Counted from the stretch's first letter, positions 1 to 13,112 are shown. The stretch: DNA of 64,000 nucleotides from Glomus cerebriforme (GCA_003550305.1 QKYT01000052.1:211703-275702); one strand, 5' to 3'. Notes: generated by a model from the letters alone, not told the origin. Translations and numbers: made by a program.

Positions 1-3000
1 TTTTTTTTTTTATATAATGTAAAACTATAAATATCGTAATTCGTAAATTCGTAAACAATATTATGTTTAATTATAATAAATTATATAAATTATATTAAAT
101 TTATAGTATGGTAAATAGACTTATCTATTTAATCGATGGTAAGACAACCCTTTAAATATCTTAGGACCTAGTAGATAATGAAGATCTGAATAAAGGGAAT
201 AATTGGGCAGTGTAACGTTTGATCGATTGTGATATGATAAGACTTATAGTATATACAGTATATATATATATATATGTCAGAAGTTATTTATTACAAATAA
301 TACTTACAATGGTAGATCTTTGATCCTTGGTACTTACTTTTTATTTTTAATTTCGGTATTCCGGTATTTAATTTTTTAACACGCGAAAAGATATACCGGC
401 GCGATTTTATTTAAACAATTAAGCAAGACCATGATGTCAAATAATTATTTTCTTTGGGAAACAATATAAAAAAGGTTCAATTCTCAGAGGACAATATAAT
501 AATACAGTATAGCTAAGCCGACGACTGCGGAGAATATCGTGAAGAGGGATCATCATATTGTAAATCGCACGTTTTTTTTTTATTTATTTTTGATATTCAA
601 AAAATAAATAAAAATAAAAAAAATTTAATATCAAAATCGAAAGTATTTTTTTTTCGGATCAAAAAAACGAAAAACGTGGTAAACTTTAAAAAAAACCTTC
701 AGATGGTTGAAATAATTAAAATAAATAATAGATAATTAGTCGTACAAAAGACATTTGGACCATACAATTATTATACACATGGTACTTTTGGTTGATCCTT
801 TATAAAAAAAAAAATACCTGGTATAGAAATAAATAATTAATTTAAGCAACCAACACGTTGCTTACAGTACGAGAAATTTTTATTAAACACAAAATTTTAA
901 ATATTAAATTTTGATTCGTTTCATTCATTATTAAAAAATTTCTTTTTCTTTATAAATTTCTAATATATTTCTAATTAGAAATAAAAATTATGTAATTATT
1001 AATCAATTTAAGGGTTTTTTTTTTTTAAAAAAAAAAATTGTTTTCATCATAATTATTTGTTTTATGAACCTTATTAAGATATTCATTTTCAATTTATCTT
1101 TTATATTTTTTTTACTAATTTCGGTTTGTTCTTTTTAAAAATGAGAAAAAAGTTTAGTGTCACGTAAATGTCAATACGTCAAAGAGATAGAAAGAAGAAA
1201 AATTTATTTTAAATTAAATGTCAAATATACTTATTATTTAAAAAAAACTCTTTAAGGAATCTTTTTTCTTTGAAAATTTTTATTTTGTACAACACAAGAA
1301 ATTATAATAATAATAATCATATATCATAGAATGAATGAGTAGATTCCATATCTTTGTCATATGATACAATTTATTTATTTGTAATATAAATAATATTACA
1401 CGGAATCGCATGGAATTATTTTTTTTACTCCCTATCACCAAATATAATATACTATTGTATTTTTCCCGTATCCTATAAAAATTAAGAAATTAAGTTAGTT
1501 ATGTATGGGGCTTAAATCGGCAAAAAATTACTCAGTGATAAATCGGAATAGATAACGTACGAATATTTTTTTTTTTGTTTTCATGCATCAAAAAAAAACG
1601 TAAAAAGATAAAAAATGAATGAAATGTTCAACAAACTGATATGCCTTATTTGGATTAAATCTTGTTTTTTTTTTTTTATTGTTTTCAAACAAAGTTAAAA
1701 AAAGTTGGACTAAAAATCTTATTTAAAATTGATTGGTTTTTAACTGAGAGAAAATTTTTTTTTTTTTTCATGGACAAAAATTTGAGAATCTATCTGGTTT
1801 TTTTCATTTTAACTAAACTAAAAATGGTAGGTCTTTTTTTTTTTTTTTTGTGCGTATAAAAAAATATAACTCATTCAAACTATGCAAATTATGCATATAT
1901 GCATAAAAATTTTCGGTAAACAATACTTGCATTACATTTGATCATTAATTACTGATTTAATCATTGATAAAGTAGCATAGGCGGCATATGGAATGTTGTC
2001 ATTTCCATTTAAAGTTATCATATCTTTTAATATATATATATATATATTTTTTTATATATAAAGACAAAGATTTTTTGTATTACGAATGACTGCGGGACAT
2101 TTTTATCTCTTCCCGATATCGGAAACTACTAATTAAAAACTACCGAATTATCAATTTTTTTTATTATATTCTATAGTTTATACATTATACTCTTTATTTA
2201 CTCTTTATATACTCTATATACTCTTTATATACTTTATATATATTATATTATCAAGTTTCATAAATTCTTTTTCTTTATGTTTTTTTCTTTATGTTTGAAG
2301 AAAATTATTGTTACCCGTTACCCAGAATATTAAACAAATGATACAAAAAAATTGGGCATGAAATCCGAAAATCCGAAAAATACTTTTACTCTCTATCAAA
2401 TAATAGTATCGGGTCTTTGGGAACCGACCCTCTAAAGTACGCGATCATATGCGGTCCTACGTTCTTTTTTCATGTGTGACCATAACTTTTTTAGTACCGA
2501 TGAGGTCCTCGTTCATATATCGTGTAACGCTGCATCATTTTGTCATATAACAGCCATACTAAAGTCAGTCATATGATTTACCATTGGTTTTTTTTAGAAT
2601 AAAAGAAAGTATAAATTTCAAAAAAGATATAAAAATCCGAAATCCGAAATCCGGAATCCGACAATTATAGATTAAATTTATTCTCATAGTTTAGATCTCC
2701 GATAACAAGTCATATGACAAAAAAAAATACATTACCTGTTACGATATAAGGTAAAAAGAAATAGCAAAGCCACCATTTTAGCAATGACAACATGATGCAT
2801 GAAACTATTTACGTTTTAAAAAATGCTTTAATTATCTAACAATCACAAAACTACTGAAAAAAGTCCGATAAAAAAGGGATTATTGATAATCTTTTTTCAT
2901 CAAATTATTGTGGAGAAATTCGGAAACAAACAAAGGAAATTTTACCCAATAATTTTAATATATAAAATTTTAATTGTTAAAAAAAAAAAATACTAAAAAA

Positions 3001-4769
3001 TTTGTTAGTATTCAAAAAGTTAAATACATACATCATAGTAGAAGAAGAAGAAGAAAGAAGAAACAAAAAAAATACGCCCAACGGTGATCACTTTTGTTTT
3101 CCCAGATTAAAAATGTTCACAAAATTCACACCATTTCTCCACAAAAAAATAAAACCAAAAAAATATTCGATTAACAGACTTTTAATCAACATTGCATGAA
3201 ATCTATGAAATCTTTATCGGATAAAAGATTATACAATAAACTACAGTAAACCGAAATGCACAAAATACTATAAGTGTACATTTTGGTTTATTACTTTCTA
3301 TTATTAAAAAAAAAAATTATATGTATGGTTTATCTTTAAATTTCTTTGTTTCATTAATAATTATTTAATTGGTTGTTTTTTTTTATTCCTTCATTCCATA
3401 AAAGTATTTATCTGTAAAAATCTTGTAGTAATAAAAAATAAATCGTATCTAAAATTTTTTAATACTTGATTTTAATGCAGGTTATCTTATTAATAATCGT
3501 TGTATAACGTTTCATTTGATTTTATTGCATGATTGTTTTGATGATCTCTCTAATAATTTAGTAAACAATACAAAGTTTTTGATATACGAATATAATATTA
3601 TTTTTAGTTATCGCGCGTTTCAATCTGCATAAACCCCCCCTTTTAAATTTCTTAAATTCCGCAATGATCTCTTTATTTTAATATTATATATTTTTATATA
3701 TTATTTCCAATTTGAATGAACAAAGTATGGTAATACAAATGTGCTTTTTACATGAGATACATGAGATTGATTGATTCTTTTGATTGGATTTTGATTTTTT
3801 TTTTCTGATTGATTGATTTTTTTCTTGATTGATTGATTTTTTTTTTTTAATATATCTTTTAACAGAATTAATAAAAGTTAAAAAAATGTTCATTTCATTG
3901 ACTTTTAGGGGTTGATATATAAAATTAAATCTATCATTAAAAATTATTATTTTGTAAATCCTTTTGATAATGATATTTTTATGATAGATAAACAAAGTCT
4001 GATCTTTATAAAATTTTTTTAGGAGTATAAATAAATTTTATGTGAAACGACTGATAATTTTAAATCATTTTTTTTTTTTTTTTTAGTATTTCTCTTTATA
4101 TGATGATCGATTAAAAAAAAAGTTATATTATAAAGAGTATCTTTTGTTATGGAAAATTTAAACGTTTATCAAATTATTTACTAAAACTTATTTCATTATT
4201 ACAATATTTCGTAATAAATTCTAAAAATGGATTATAATAAAGGAAGATATACAATACATAAATTTTGGATTTTCTGAAACACCTGATTTCAACTCTTTTA
4301 ACAAGGGTTAGAAGTTTATGGTTGTTATCTCATATTAATTAACCATTTATCTTACTTGATTTGTTATCTTTCGACTTTTTTATTAATATTTGGAACTCAC
4401 CCCCATTTCGCATTACGACTTTAGATAACTGTTATAATTAGTTTAGGGCAATCGTCTCAAAAAACCGGATCTGGGCGAAGGGTGAGAATTAAGGGATTTA
4501 AATAAATTTAGAAGAGCTTCATATGAGGATTGAGGAATCATGCGCTCTTTGGAGATCAAACTTTATTGCACGGGATGATCCTAATTTCTCATCTACAATT
4601 TTTTTTACAATATTGTTTTTTTTCCTTAGTAATTTAACAAAATGGATGGAAATATGACTTTGAAGATACTTCTTCTTAATATAGAATGTTCGAGTAGACA
4701 ATACAATAAGGTTTCTGAACGAAAACTTTATAGCCAATCAAAATATGAATCAGATGATCGGTAGATCAT

Positions 4770-4802
<33 letters not shown>

Positions 4803-5040
4803 TTTTTTACAAAATTAAAAAAAAAAATTCTAACCATAAGTCTCCAAGGCCGTTCCTTACAAAAATACTGCCGAAAAAGAAAGAAACGCTTGTACGTTTT
4901 ACTACACGTTTCTTATAGTATATTTTAAAAAGCCCCCTCCGGTACCGTTCGTTCCGTCAAGTCCAAGCCGGAATCTAAAGGAAAGATCCGTTATTAACAC
5001 GTTTCTATATAGTAAACACCCTTTCTGGGTCAACTTGCCA
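1..5040. other. AT-rich region without a recognisable gene
   Basis: Long homopolymer A/T tracts, short AT microsatellites (for example near 2030-2050) and a GATT-type simple repeat near 3760-3845. The open frames present are short, of low complexity and composed mainly of Phe, Lys, Ile and Asn. I see no domain, no exon-like frame bounded by good splice sites, and no RNA gene I can support. Confidence 0.6.
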
Positions 5041-5165
5041 AAGTGGTCCTGGAAATAGACATTTTTCGGTAGATATTATGTTCAACAAGATTCGTGATAG
5101 ATATTATTGGCCTCAAATGTATGAAGATATCAAAGTTTACGTAAAAGAAAGATTCTGAAGTCCAT
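5041..5165 (+). mobile_element. Ty3/gypsy retrotransposon relic (integrase zinc-binding segment)
   Basis: One frame from about 5054 to a TGA at 5156 reads RHFSVDIMFNKIR followed by DRYYWPQMYEDIKVYVK. This is the spacing of the N-terminal HHCC-type zinc-binding part of retroviral/gypsy integrases, where a Gly-His-Phe segment precedes a Tyr-Tyr-Trp-Pro-x-Met motif and an Asp-Ile-x-x-Tyr-Val stretch. The C-terminal Cys pair is missing (Glu-Arg-Phe-stop instead) and no reverse transcriptase, RNase H or LTR was found nearby. It is a short dead fragment. The surrounding DNA is less AT-rich than its flanks, which fits an inserted piece. Confidence 0.5.
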
Positions 5166-6921
5166 TCCTAGAAGAAGAAAATAAAGCAAAAGGAAAAAAA
5201 GAAATAAAAAGAAATTCGCTCCCCACTTATATATACCTAGAAGAATATGCTAAAGTCCGTCCCTGAGATTGCCAACTGGAAGTCCGTCGAAATCCGTTCC
5301 TAGAAGAAAAAAATAAATAAATATAAGTAATCGGTGTTACCGATCGATATCATGTGCGAAATCTAATAATTATTGTATGAAAATACCGCGAAATGTTTCG
5401 CAGGTTTATAGGTGTCGCCCGGAAACTTGTAATACAGTAAGTATTGAGGGATAAGAATACAAAAAAATTTTCTTTATACTCAATGATTAGAATATTTCCT
5501 GCTTCCAGAGATCAAATTATGTTGGATTAGCAAATTTTATCACCAAGATCGATGAGAGATTTATATATATATTTTTTTTTTTAAAAATAATTTTTTAAAA
5601 ATCTTTTTTTTTTTAGTTCACCTTATATATTAATAATCATTTCTTATTCTTCTTTAAATTATTTATGACGATAATATTTTATAGGGATCTATTCGACTTG
5701 AAAATCATTTATCCTTCATGTAATTTAAAAATTTTTTGATTGAATTTAGGACTTTTGAATCATCACGGTCGGTAATCTATACAAGGTAATTTTATAGTAA
5801 ACATCCGACCCATTTATATTTTAACAAAAAGTAATAGAAACCACCCGAAATACCATTAAATATATATTTTATATAATACTAACGTGTATATTTGTTGCAA
5901 AAATTTCAATTTGAATTCTGTCTGGTTTATGATATTGAATTAAAGATTATAGATAATTCTCTCGGCAAGAAATGATCAGGAGCATATCATCAATATATGC
6001 TTGAGAATACTATCATAAAGAACTAATGTTTCGCGTGAATCGTAGGTAAGAATAAAAGAATTTTTTTTTTAAAAATATTTTTTTTTTTGCGATGATGATT
6101 TCCTCTTCTTAAGGAGAGATCAGCAAAGATAGCCTTTTTAACAAAAGGTGAGCCCATCTTTGCACTCTCTTAAATGCCGAAAAAATTAAATCTGAGCTAC
6201 TCAATTAAAATCATATATATATATATATATTCATCATATAATTAAATTGTTAAAATAATTAATCCTTTTTATCATTTTATAATATCAGGAACTATGTAAT
6301 TTAAATGGCAGAACATTAGGGTACAATTTTGTTAAGGTATAAATATTATTTAACGATATTATCTCAAATTTCAAAATTTAGAGTATTAAAATCGCGAGAT
6401 TTTTATTAAATATAAAAATTTTTTTTATTCTTAGATACAATTTAATGTGCTCCTTATTTATAGCAAAGTTTTCTTAATAGGATAATCTTTGTAATTAGTT
6501 TTGAATAATATCTAATAAGTATAATAAAATTCGGGCTTCATTTTTTAACTATGTCGATGTGTGTATGGCATCAGAAAAAAAAATTGTGGAAAGAATCTAC
6601 AAAATCACATTTATTTTGCAACACGACGTATATTTTTTTCGTAAAGTAATATGCCGGCCGGCTTAACTAGGTATACCTCTTCAGTTAGTTATGATCTTAC
6701 TAATCTAATTCCGATCACATGATATCAATAAAATTCCATAATTCAATTATAGAATTTTCATGTCATATATGTTTTATATTAAGCATTTATTTCTCACAAT
6801 GTATTGAGTGTTTTATAGATTGGAAAATACCATAACTATATAATTTTCAGAAGATAGAGGATTTGTCATATTCTTACTATTAGAAAAAGGGTTTGAATCG
6901 GTTTGTACTGAATCACAATAA
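5166..6921. other. AT-rich intergenic DNA
   Basis: A short motif (tcc[a/g]ttcctagaagaa) occurs twice, near 5160-5176 and 5297-5312, so the tail of the retroelement relic may be locally duplicated. A hairpin lies at 6109-6173 (listed separately). Otherwise I see nothing codable. Confidence 0.5.
6109..6173. repeat. Imperfect inverted repeat / hairpin
   Basis: The left arm (6109-6130, TTAAGGAGAGATCAGCAAAGAT) and right arm (6156-6173) pair through GCAAAGAT/ATCTTTGC and AGAG/CTCT. An inner stem CCTTTT/AAAAGG sits in the loop. It could be the core of a small foldback element or simply a palindrome. No function is claimed. Confidence 0.5.
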
Positions 6922-7650
6922 TTACTTTAATACAAATCCATGTAGGATATTTGATCTCAAATTAGCATATTCCGTCATAGTGACCTCAGAACCGCGTGAT
7001 ACCTCCTAGATATAAGCTTAATAATTAATAGCAGTGACCAATAAGCATAATTCGCATAATTCAACAAATAACTAGTACCTTACCTTGACCCCTGCATCCA
7101 TCCATTTGAGCGTCTTATTGTGAACTTTATCCGCAGTATCGCGTATTTCAACAATAAAGTTTGGGGCTACTGCTGGCGTTCCATCTACAATAATAAAAAA
7201 AAAAATCCTAAACTTCACATCTGGTATAATATTCAAAACCTTTGTGCTAGTATGACAGAGGCATTGGGACATAAAACTTCAACATTAGGTGTTGGTAATG
7301 CATAGCCTGTCTACAGTTAATATATGTATAACTGAACATAATATTAATTAAAACATGATATTTGAAACATACATTCAGACCACCGTATTCTCCGACAAAA
7401 GCAGGATTATTTTCGCACAAAGCATTAAGTCGTGCACAAAGTTTAATTTCTCTTTGACCTAATAATATTTATTTTATTGTAATTATCAGAATTTTTTAAT
7501 ACACTGATTCATGATAGATGATATATCAAAAGAAGCGTACCAGTATCATGGTGAATGGACGTTGATTCCAATTTTACTGTTAAGCAATTTCATTCGATAA
7601 CAGCAAGGAGTAACTTTTGAAAGTTGTTTAAAATCATTAAGAGATGCCAT
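6922..7650 (-). pseudogene. Broken Uma2-family (DUF820-type) PD-(D/E)XK endonuclease-like gene
   Basis: Read on the minus strand, five exon-like blocks give the Uma2 fold in order. Block 1 (7650-7541) starts MASLNDFKQLSKVTP. Block 2 (7458-7373) has GQREIKLCARLNAL and VGEYGGLN. Block 3 (7310 to about 7240) has GYALPTPNVEVLCPNAS. Block 4 (7184-7084) has APNFIVEIRDTADKVHNKTL and WMDAGVK. Block 5 (7005-6922) ends ILHGFVLK-stop. Most junctions have GT-AG sites. It is damaged: block 1 needs a one-base frameshift before HHDTG to join block 2, the join of blocks 3 and 4 is out of frame, the usual Trp-Leu-Ile-Asp-Pro segment after DAGV is missing, and the PD motif reads Pro-Asn. The Glu-x-x-Lys half is present. 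The family is mainly bacterial. A sequencing error cannot explain all these defects. Confidence 0.62.
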
Positions 7651-8478
7651 GTTTACAGTATAAAAGTATGTTGGTAATTTCCCGTGTTAAACACTAACGA
7701 AATATTTTCTAGAATGATCTGCAATTATACATTAAATTTTTATTTTAAAATAACATTAATATCTCAAAAATTACATGCTAAAGAAATACCATGCATCTTT
7801 GCAAATATGGTTACTACATATAAGCAAAAGAAATATAATAAAACAAAAAATTCTTAAAGTATATTAATACTAGTAAAGTAGTAACTAGTCAAGTATTCAT
7901 CTTTTTTTTATTATTCTTTTATTTCTAAACTTATTTAATTTCAAATAACTTTAAATTTATATTTATTAAATAAAAAACATTATAAATAAATTATATTTAC
8001 AAATAATTTTTATAAAATCTTTTTAAATCCACAAGTTTTAGTTTTCATGATTATAAAATTTAAGTTTTTAATATAAAAACTACTACTTATAACTTTAGTA
8101 TTCAAGTTTTTGAATTAAAACTAATAACTGTAATTTTGGTATTCAAAGATTTATCAGCTGCAAGTAAATTAAAATATGAGCAAAAAATATATTGTAATTT
8201 AAATCTTAATATTCAAATTTAACTGAGAATTATACTAATAATTAAAAGATTTTTCTATAATACTATTCCTTTTATAGATTAATTTATTATAGTAAAATAT
8301 TTTTGTAATATCTAAATATTCTAAATATTATAACAGATACTGTATTTGCATTGCATGTTCTCATGCCAAAAAAAATTGGGTTAAAATTTACTTTTTGCCT
8401 TTTATTATCTTCAAAAAACAATCACTTGTTGTGTTATTAATACTTACAAATTACATTTTTTATTTTAATGAGAATATA
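7651..8478. other. AT-rich intergenic DNA
   Basis: No coding frame, RNA gene or repeat that I can support. Confidence 0.5.
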
Positions 8479-8925
8479 TAGTCAGATCTCCATATAGTCA
8501 CCTAATCAGTTCTCTCAAAATTGGTAATTGTATAAAAGTATGCTTATATAAAGGTATTGAAATTAAAAATTTCTTAATTTTGGCTGAAATTAGTAAATTA
8601 TAATTCAGATATTTCTATTTTTAGTGATAGCTGTTTAATAAAAAAAATTTGCCAATTTTTGCATGTGTAATATTTATTCTTAAAAAGGAAATTTTAATCA
8701 CGTAAGATGGTAATTCTGGCTAAAATTATTTTATGACTAAAATTATGGTAATTATGTAAAGGTTTATTTATTAATAAAAATAATATGTACGTTTAAGATT
8801 ATGAGATAATAATTGATTTGTGATTGTATAGGGGTAATTTGATATGATTTAAAACTGTTTTTCAAAATTAAGTACTTATAAAGAGTTGTGACTATATAGG
8901 AAGTGACTATATAAAGGTCTGATTG
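8479..8925 (-). mobile_element. pogo/Tigger-type MITE, copy 1
   Basis: This 447-bp non-coding element is flanked by TA (8477-8478 and 8926-8927). Its ends are inverted repeats: reading from the right end CAATCAGACCTTTATATAG, from the left end TAGTCAGATCTCCATATAG, both followed by TCAC. Read from the right end it aligns along its whole length with the copy at 40463-40927 in the opposite orientation, including the internal blocks TTTTGAAAAACAGTTTTAAAT and AAAAATAGAAATATCTGAATT (one residue of each end varies). The CAGTCAGACCTC-like terminus and TA target site are those of Tc1/mariner-superfamily pogo/Tigger elements. There is no transposase, so it is non-autonomous. Confidence 0.8.
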
Positions 8926-9257
8926 TATTTAAAAATCTAAAAAATATCTTTTTTATATTTATTAATTAGGTTTAAATTCAATTTATATAAAATATATATA
9001 TATATATTTTTAAAAGACAAGTTAATTGAGTTTATTGTAATTATAAAAATTCTTTAAAAGAATACATAATTACAGTATTATAAATCATGAATATACTCTT
9101 TAAATAAAATAGCATAACTTGTCACGTAAGGAGCAGATTTGTAAGAATGGCTCTTATTATCAAAGACCCTTAGCATTAGGTCCTTATGCTTAATCTAACT
9201 TCTCTGATTCTGTACTTGTAATAAATTAAAATAATTAACTAATCTATATAATAATTA

Positions 9258-10043
9258 AGTACCATTTTTATTTAAATCTAAATCTAGTAAGTCTAAATTT
9301 TCGTAAAATATACTATTATACATCCTATCTACAAATTTTAATAATTTTGATATCTTTTTAACAATAATATTTCCTAATCTATTATTCTTCCTAATAATCT
9401 GATGAATATTATCCTTTCATCTAGTATGAACACAAAGATCATATGAAGCAAAACTTTCTATAGGCTGATTGAATTCATCCATAGATGTATCTACAATATA
9501 ATGATGAATCTTTTTGTTATATGGTATGGCTAATATGCAGGTAAGAGATGGTTCATCAGGCAACAAAGCTTCTTATTTTTTAAATATCTGGTTTCTGAGT
9601 AGCCAGATATAATAGTAAAATACTTAGATAAAAAAGGTTACTAATTTGGCTATAAACTGCAAAGAGATACATTTTGAATAGACAATACTATTAAATTTGT
9701 TAAAAGTAGTTGATGCATAAATGGAGTGGAAGATGTGAAACATCAACCAATCTCTATTATTACTATCCATATGTGCTTTAGAAATGAAGAAAGATTGTAG
9801 AAACAAAGAAAGGTTAAATTTTATATTAGAATCAAAATCTTTATTAAATGAATTCCAGTTGTCAATAAATTTGAGCAGATTATTTACAGCTTTATCTTTT
9901 ACTTCATCCCATTTTAAGATCAGGCTCAAGCACTAAGTTAAATGAAATAAGATCTCCTGTTCTTTACCATAGAAAAAGTATCGATCTGATATAAATTTAC
10001 TGGGATTGCGCTCTTTCATAACGTTAAGTGTAGGAAAAGCCAT
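9258..10043 (-). pseudogene. Decayed protein-coding frame, family unknown
   Basis: From an ATG at 10043 (MAFPTLNVMKERNPSKFIS) one frame runs without any frameshift to a TAA at about 9258, ending DLLDLDLNKNGT. It is interrupted by four stops (TAG near 9935, two TAA between about 9626 and 9560, and a TGA near 9417). The longest open piece is 101 codons (9929-9624). Ungapped coding-like sequence across about 260 codons in such AT-rich DNA is unlikely by chance. I do not recognise the family. Repeat-borne gene families in related fungi are one possible source. Confidence 0.45.
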
Positions 10044-11734
10044 AATGAGCAGTTATATAAAAAATATATTAGTAAATATTATATAATTTAGTATATTAAT
10101 AAGTTTATAAAATAAGGTTTATAATATATAATAAAATAATAAAAGTATATTAATTTTATATTAATTTTAATTTTAATATTTTAATAATCCTAAAATTTTT
10201 ATATTTATTTTAATTTTAATATTTTAATAATCCTAAAATTTTTATATTTATTTTAATTTTAATATTTTATTAGCTTTAAAAAATTTCAAAAATTCTAAAA
10301 TAATTTTATTAACAAATTTTAGCAAATTAGACTAAATTTAAAAGTTAAAAATCAGTTTTTTTGTAATTATTTAATTTTTTTAAAAAATATAGCTTTAAAT
10401 AAGCTTTATAAAACAAAAAAAAATTAATACAAATTGGATTACTGGATTGTAAGATAATTAAAATAATTGCAAAAAACTGTTTTAATAAAAAGTATTAATT
10501 TTGATATAAATCAATTATAAGTTATATATTAATTTTCTGATTTAAATAATTATTTAAAAAAAAATTATTTTAAAATATAATTAAAGTGGTATATAAAATT
10601 TGATTAATTATTTTTTTTTTATTGTAATTTATATTTTATATTTAAAATAATACTTTTTTATTGATATTAGTTTTTTAGTAATTTAATAATACAGTAAATA
10701 ATATTATATAATTTTAATAATTTTAATCAGAATATAATTGATAAAATGTAAGAAACTAATCACAATTAAGTTACTTTATTTTACAAAATTATACTTTATA
10801 TTATACTTACAAATTTTTTACATTATATAATAAGTTATACTTTTTGTTTTAATAAAGATATACTTATCATTTATTTTATTTTATTTATAAATTTAATATA
10901 ATAATTAACTTATTTAAAAAAAAAAAAAAGGTTAATAATTTTTTTAATATTATATTAAAAATATAAAAATTTTTAAAAAGAACTTTTAAAATAAAAATTA
11001 ATTATTATAGTTTATTAAAATAGAATTTTAATAAGAAAAGTATTTTTAAATTATATATTTATATAATAAAAATAATAATAATAATATATATATTTTTTTT
11101 GAAGATATATGAAAGTATAAGATTAAAAATAACAACAATTAAATAATATTAAATGGGATTATTAATAGTATTAAATAAAGTAATAAATAATATTTAAATA
11201 AAAATAGTAAAATTAATAATTTATTTAAAATAAATTAGAAATATAATTTTGATTTTTTCTCATTATAATTACTAGTGACTAGTCATTGCATAATCTTTTA
11301 AATCTTTAAATATATGTTTATTATTACATTTAATTATTTTTAATTTTGCTAAATCTATTGTTTATTTTCTTTTGACTTTAAATTTTAATTTCTTATATTA
11401 TTATATTAAATAAAAAATTAGTTTAATTAATAAAAATTATTTTTAAATATCTTTATTTATAATCTATATAATATATTATTTTTCAAATTATTTTTATTAT
11501 TCAAAAAAATGCTTTAAAATATGATTATAGATTTTTAAAGATAATAAAAATAATTAACTAAAAAAATTGATTTATTAAAAAATCAATTGTTATTTCTAAT
11601 ATTTTAAAAAAAATAAGAAAATAAAGAAAGTTTAAGAAAAGTTTTTTTAACTTATAATAAGTTTTAAAAGCTTTGTATAAATTTTATTTATTTTCTAAAA
11701 TAATATAATGATAAAAATAATAAATTGGTATAGC
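10044..11734. other. Very AT-rich region with a 44-bp tandem repeat
   Basis: Nearly pure A/T. Around 10143-10270 a unit of about 44 bp containing taataatcctaaaattttt is repeated about two and a half times. No coding frame is supportable. Confidence 0.55.
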
Positions 11735-12560
11735 TTTTTATTTATTTATTATATTCATTTAATTTCTACAGAATCTTTCATAATAGAATTATAGTTTGCA
11801 CTTCCAAATGGATTTTTCTTAACTTTTACCAATATCATTTTAATAATTTCAAAAAAAAAAATTTAATTAATTTAAGAATATTATACTAAATAATACATTT
11901 AAATATTATTTAACTATTAGGATTAAACACATATCCTGTATGATTCTTTGGTAAATTTGGCATTTTTCTAATTTTACAATCTTACCTATAAAAAACCTTA
12001 TTGCTAGAAACAAAACTCTTTTAAAAGTTAAGAAATAAGCATCATTGTATAATTAATATTACTCCTAGTAAACTCCATTGTGAATATTCACTGAATTCCA
12101 ATTTTATCAAATTTCGAAATTACTTTTTAATATAACAATCTAAGTGATTTAACATTCTAAGTAATTGATACTGAAGAATTGCAGATTTATTGGTTTTTTA
12201 AAAGATTCTGTTTCCATTTTCAGTGCATGTTTCTTTGAGCCTTGATATTAAGGAAATATCAACTTCCATTAAAATCATAATGTTTCTTTCTTGATAGGCT
12301 TCTTAAGCCTGTTAAGGATCATTAGCTATAACAAAAGTTGATTCTAAAGAATTAAAGTATTAAAATTATAATAGGTATACCCATTTTTTATTTTGTTAAA
12401 TTTCACTTACAGAGTCCTTTGAACTTACTCTGGTACTATTTCCGGTAATGCTGCTTTCACACTCTTCGTCTAACGGACTCACTATTCTTAATAAAGACTT
12501 TGAATTTTCACAAGTGACATCAAACCAGTTTAAAACAATAGGATTTTTTTTTACAAAAAA
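11735..12560 (-). pseudogene. Decayed gene of unknown family
   Basis: A first open block (about 12548-12415) reads NWFDVTCENSKSLLRIV then SPLDEECESSITGNSTRVS and ends at a good donor (GTAAGT). After an AG near 12342 a second block continues in one frame with ESTFVIANDP, EAYQERNIMILMEVDISLI, SRLKETCTENGNRIF, QYQLLRMLNHLDCYIKK and KMPNLPKNHTGYVFNPNS, interrupted by several stops. A last piece ends near 11757. The amino-acid composition is protein-like, unlike the flanks. Many stops are consistent with Gln or Trp codons having mutated. I do not recognise the family and no catalytic motif is visible. Confidence 0.45.
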
Positions 12561-13112
12561 TTCAGGTATTTAAATAAAGAAAAATCGTGTTTTAGTTTTG
12601 TTCTAACATGTGACTGTTACGAAATCATATGTCTGCGTTTTGCAAATATGTATAAATCGGTTTTAGACTATAATTAATTCTGGTCCATTGCGTCTTATTG
12701 CAGCGGATTTACATTACGCCAAAGCGTTTTTTAATTATTCTTTCCTTAAAAGGAATTTCATTTAGGAATATATATTCCTATTATATTTTCAATAAATTTG
12801 ACTTTTTTAAAGAATAAGGTCCGTGCATTAATACTTACAATCATTAAATCATGTATTGAACAACCAATTGAAAAAGAGAATTATTTCTTTCTAATTATAC
12901 CACCTCATTTGGCTTTTTTTTGTAAAATGATTGTACACGAAAAAAATATATTTTAATACAAATAAGTCAAATTCCAGCCATCCGATAAAGCGAAAAATAG
13001 ATTTCTATAAAATACTTTTTATACAAAATGATATTCTTTTTTTATATAAATACAGGTCATTTTTCCCATTCTATCTTCAACCCATCGAAAATAAAATATT
13101 ATAAAATAAAAG
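12561..13112. other. Intergenic DNA upstream of the haloperoxidase gene
   Basis: Less AT-extreme than the preceding kilobases. It should contain the promoter of the downstream gene, but I cannot point to a defined element. Confidence 0.4.

Noticed and set aside
1662..1859. 65-codon open frame rich in Phe and Lys
   Set aside because: Low-complexity homopolymer translation with no domain and no splice context.
3684..3995. 103-codon minus-strand frame
   Set aside because: Mostly a translation of the GATT-type simple repeat (Ser-Ile-Asn-Gln-Lys); no protein-like composition outside it.
4519..4737. 72-codon minus-strand frame
   Set aside because: Somewhat protein-like end (SSRAIKFDLQRAHDSSIL) but no homologous family recalled, no exon partner.
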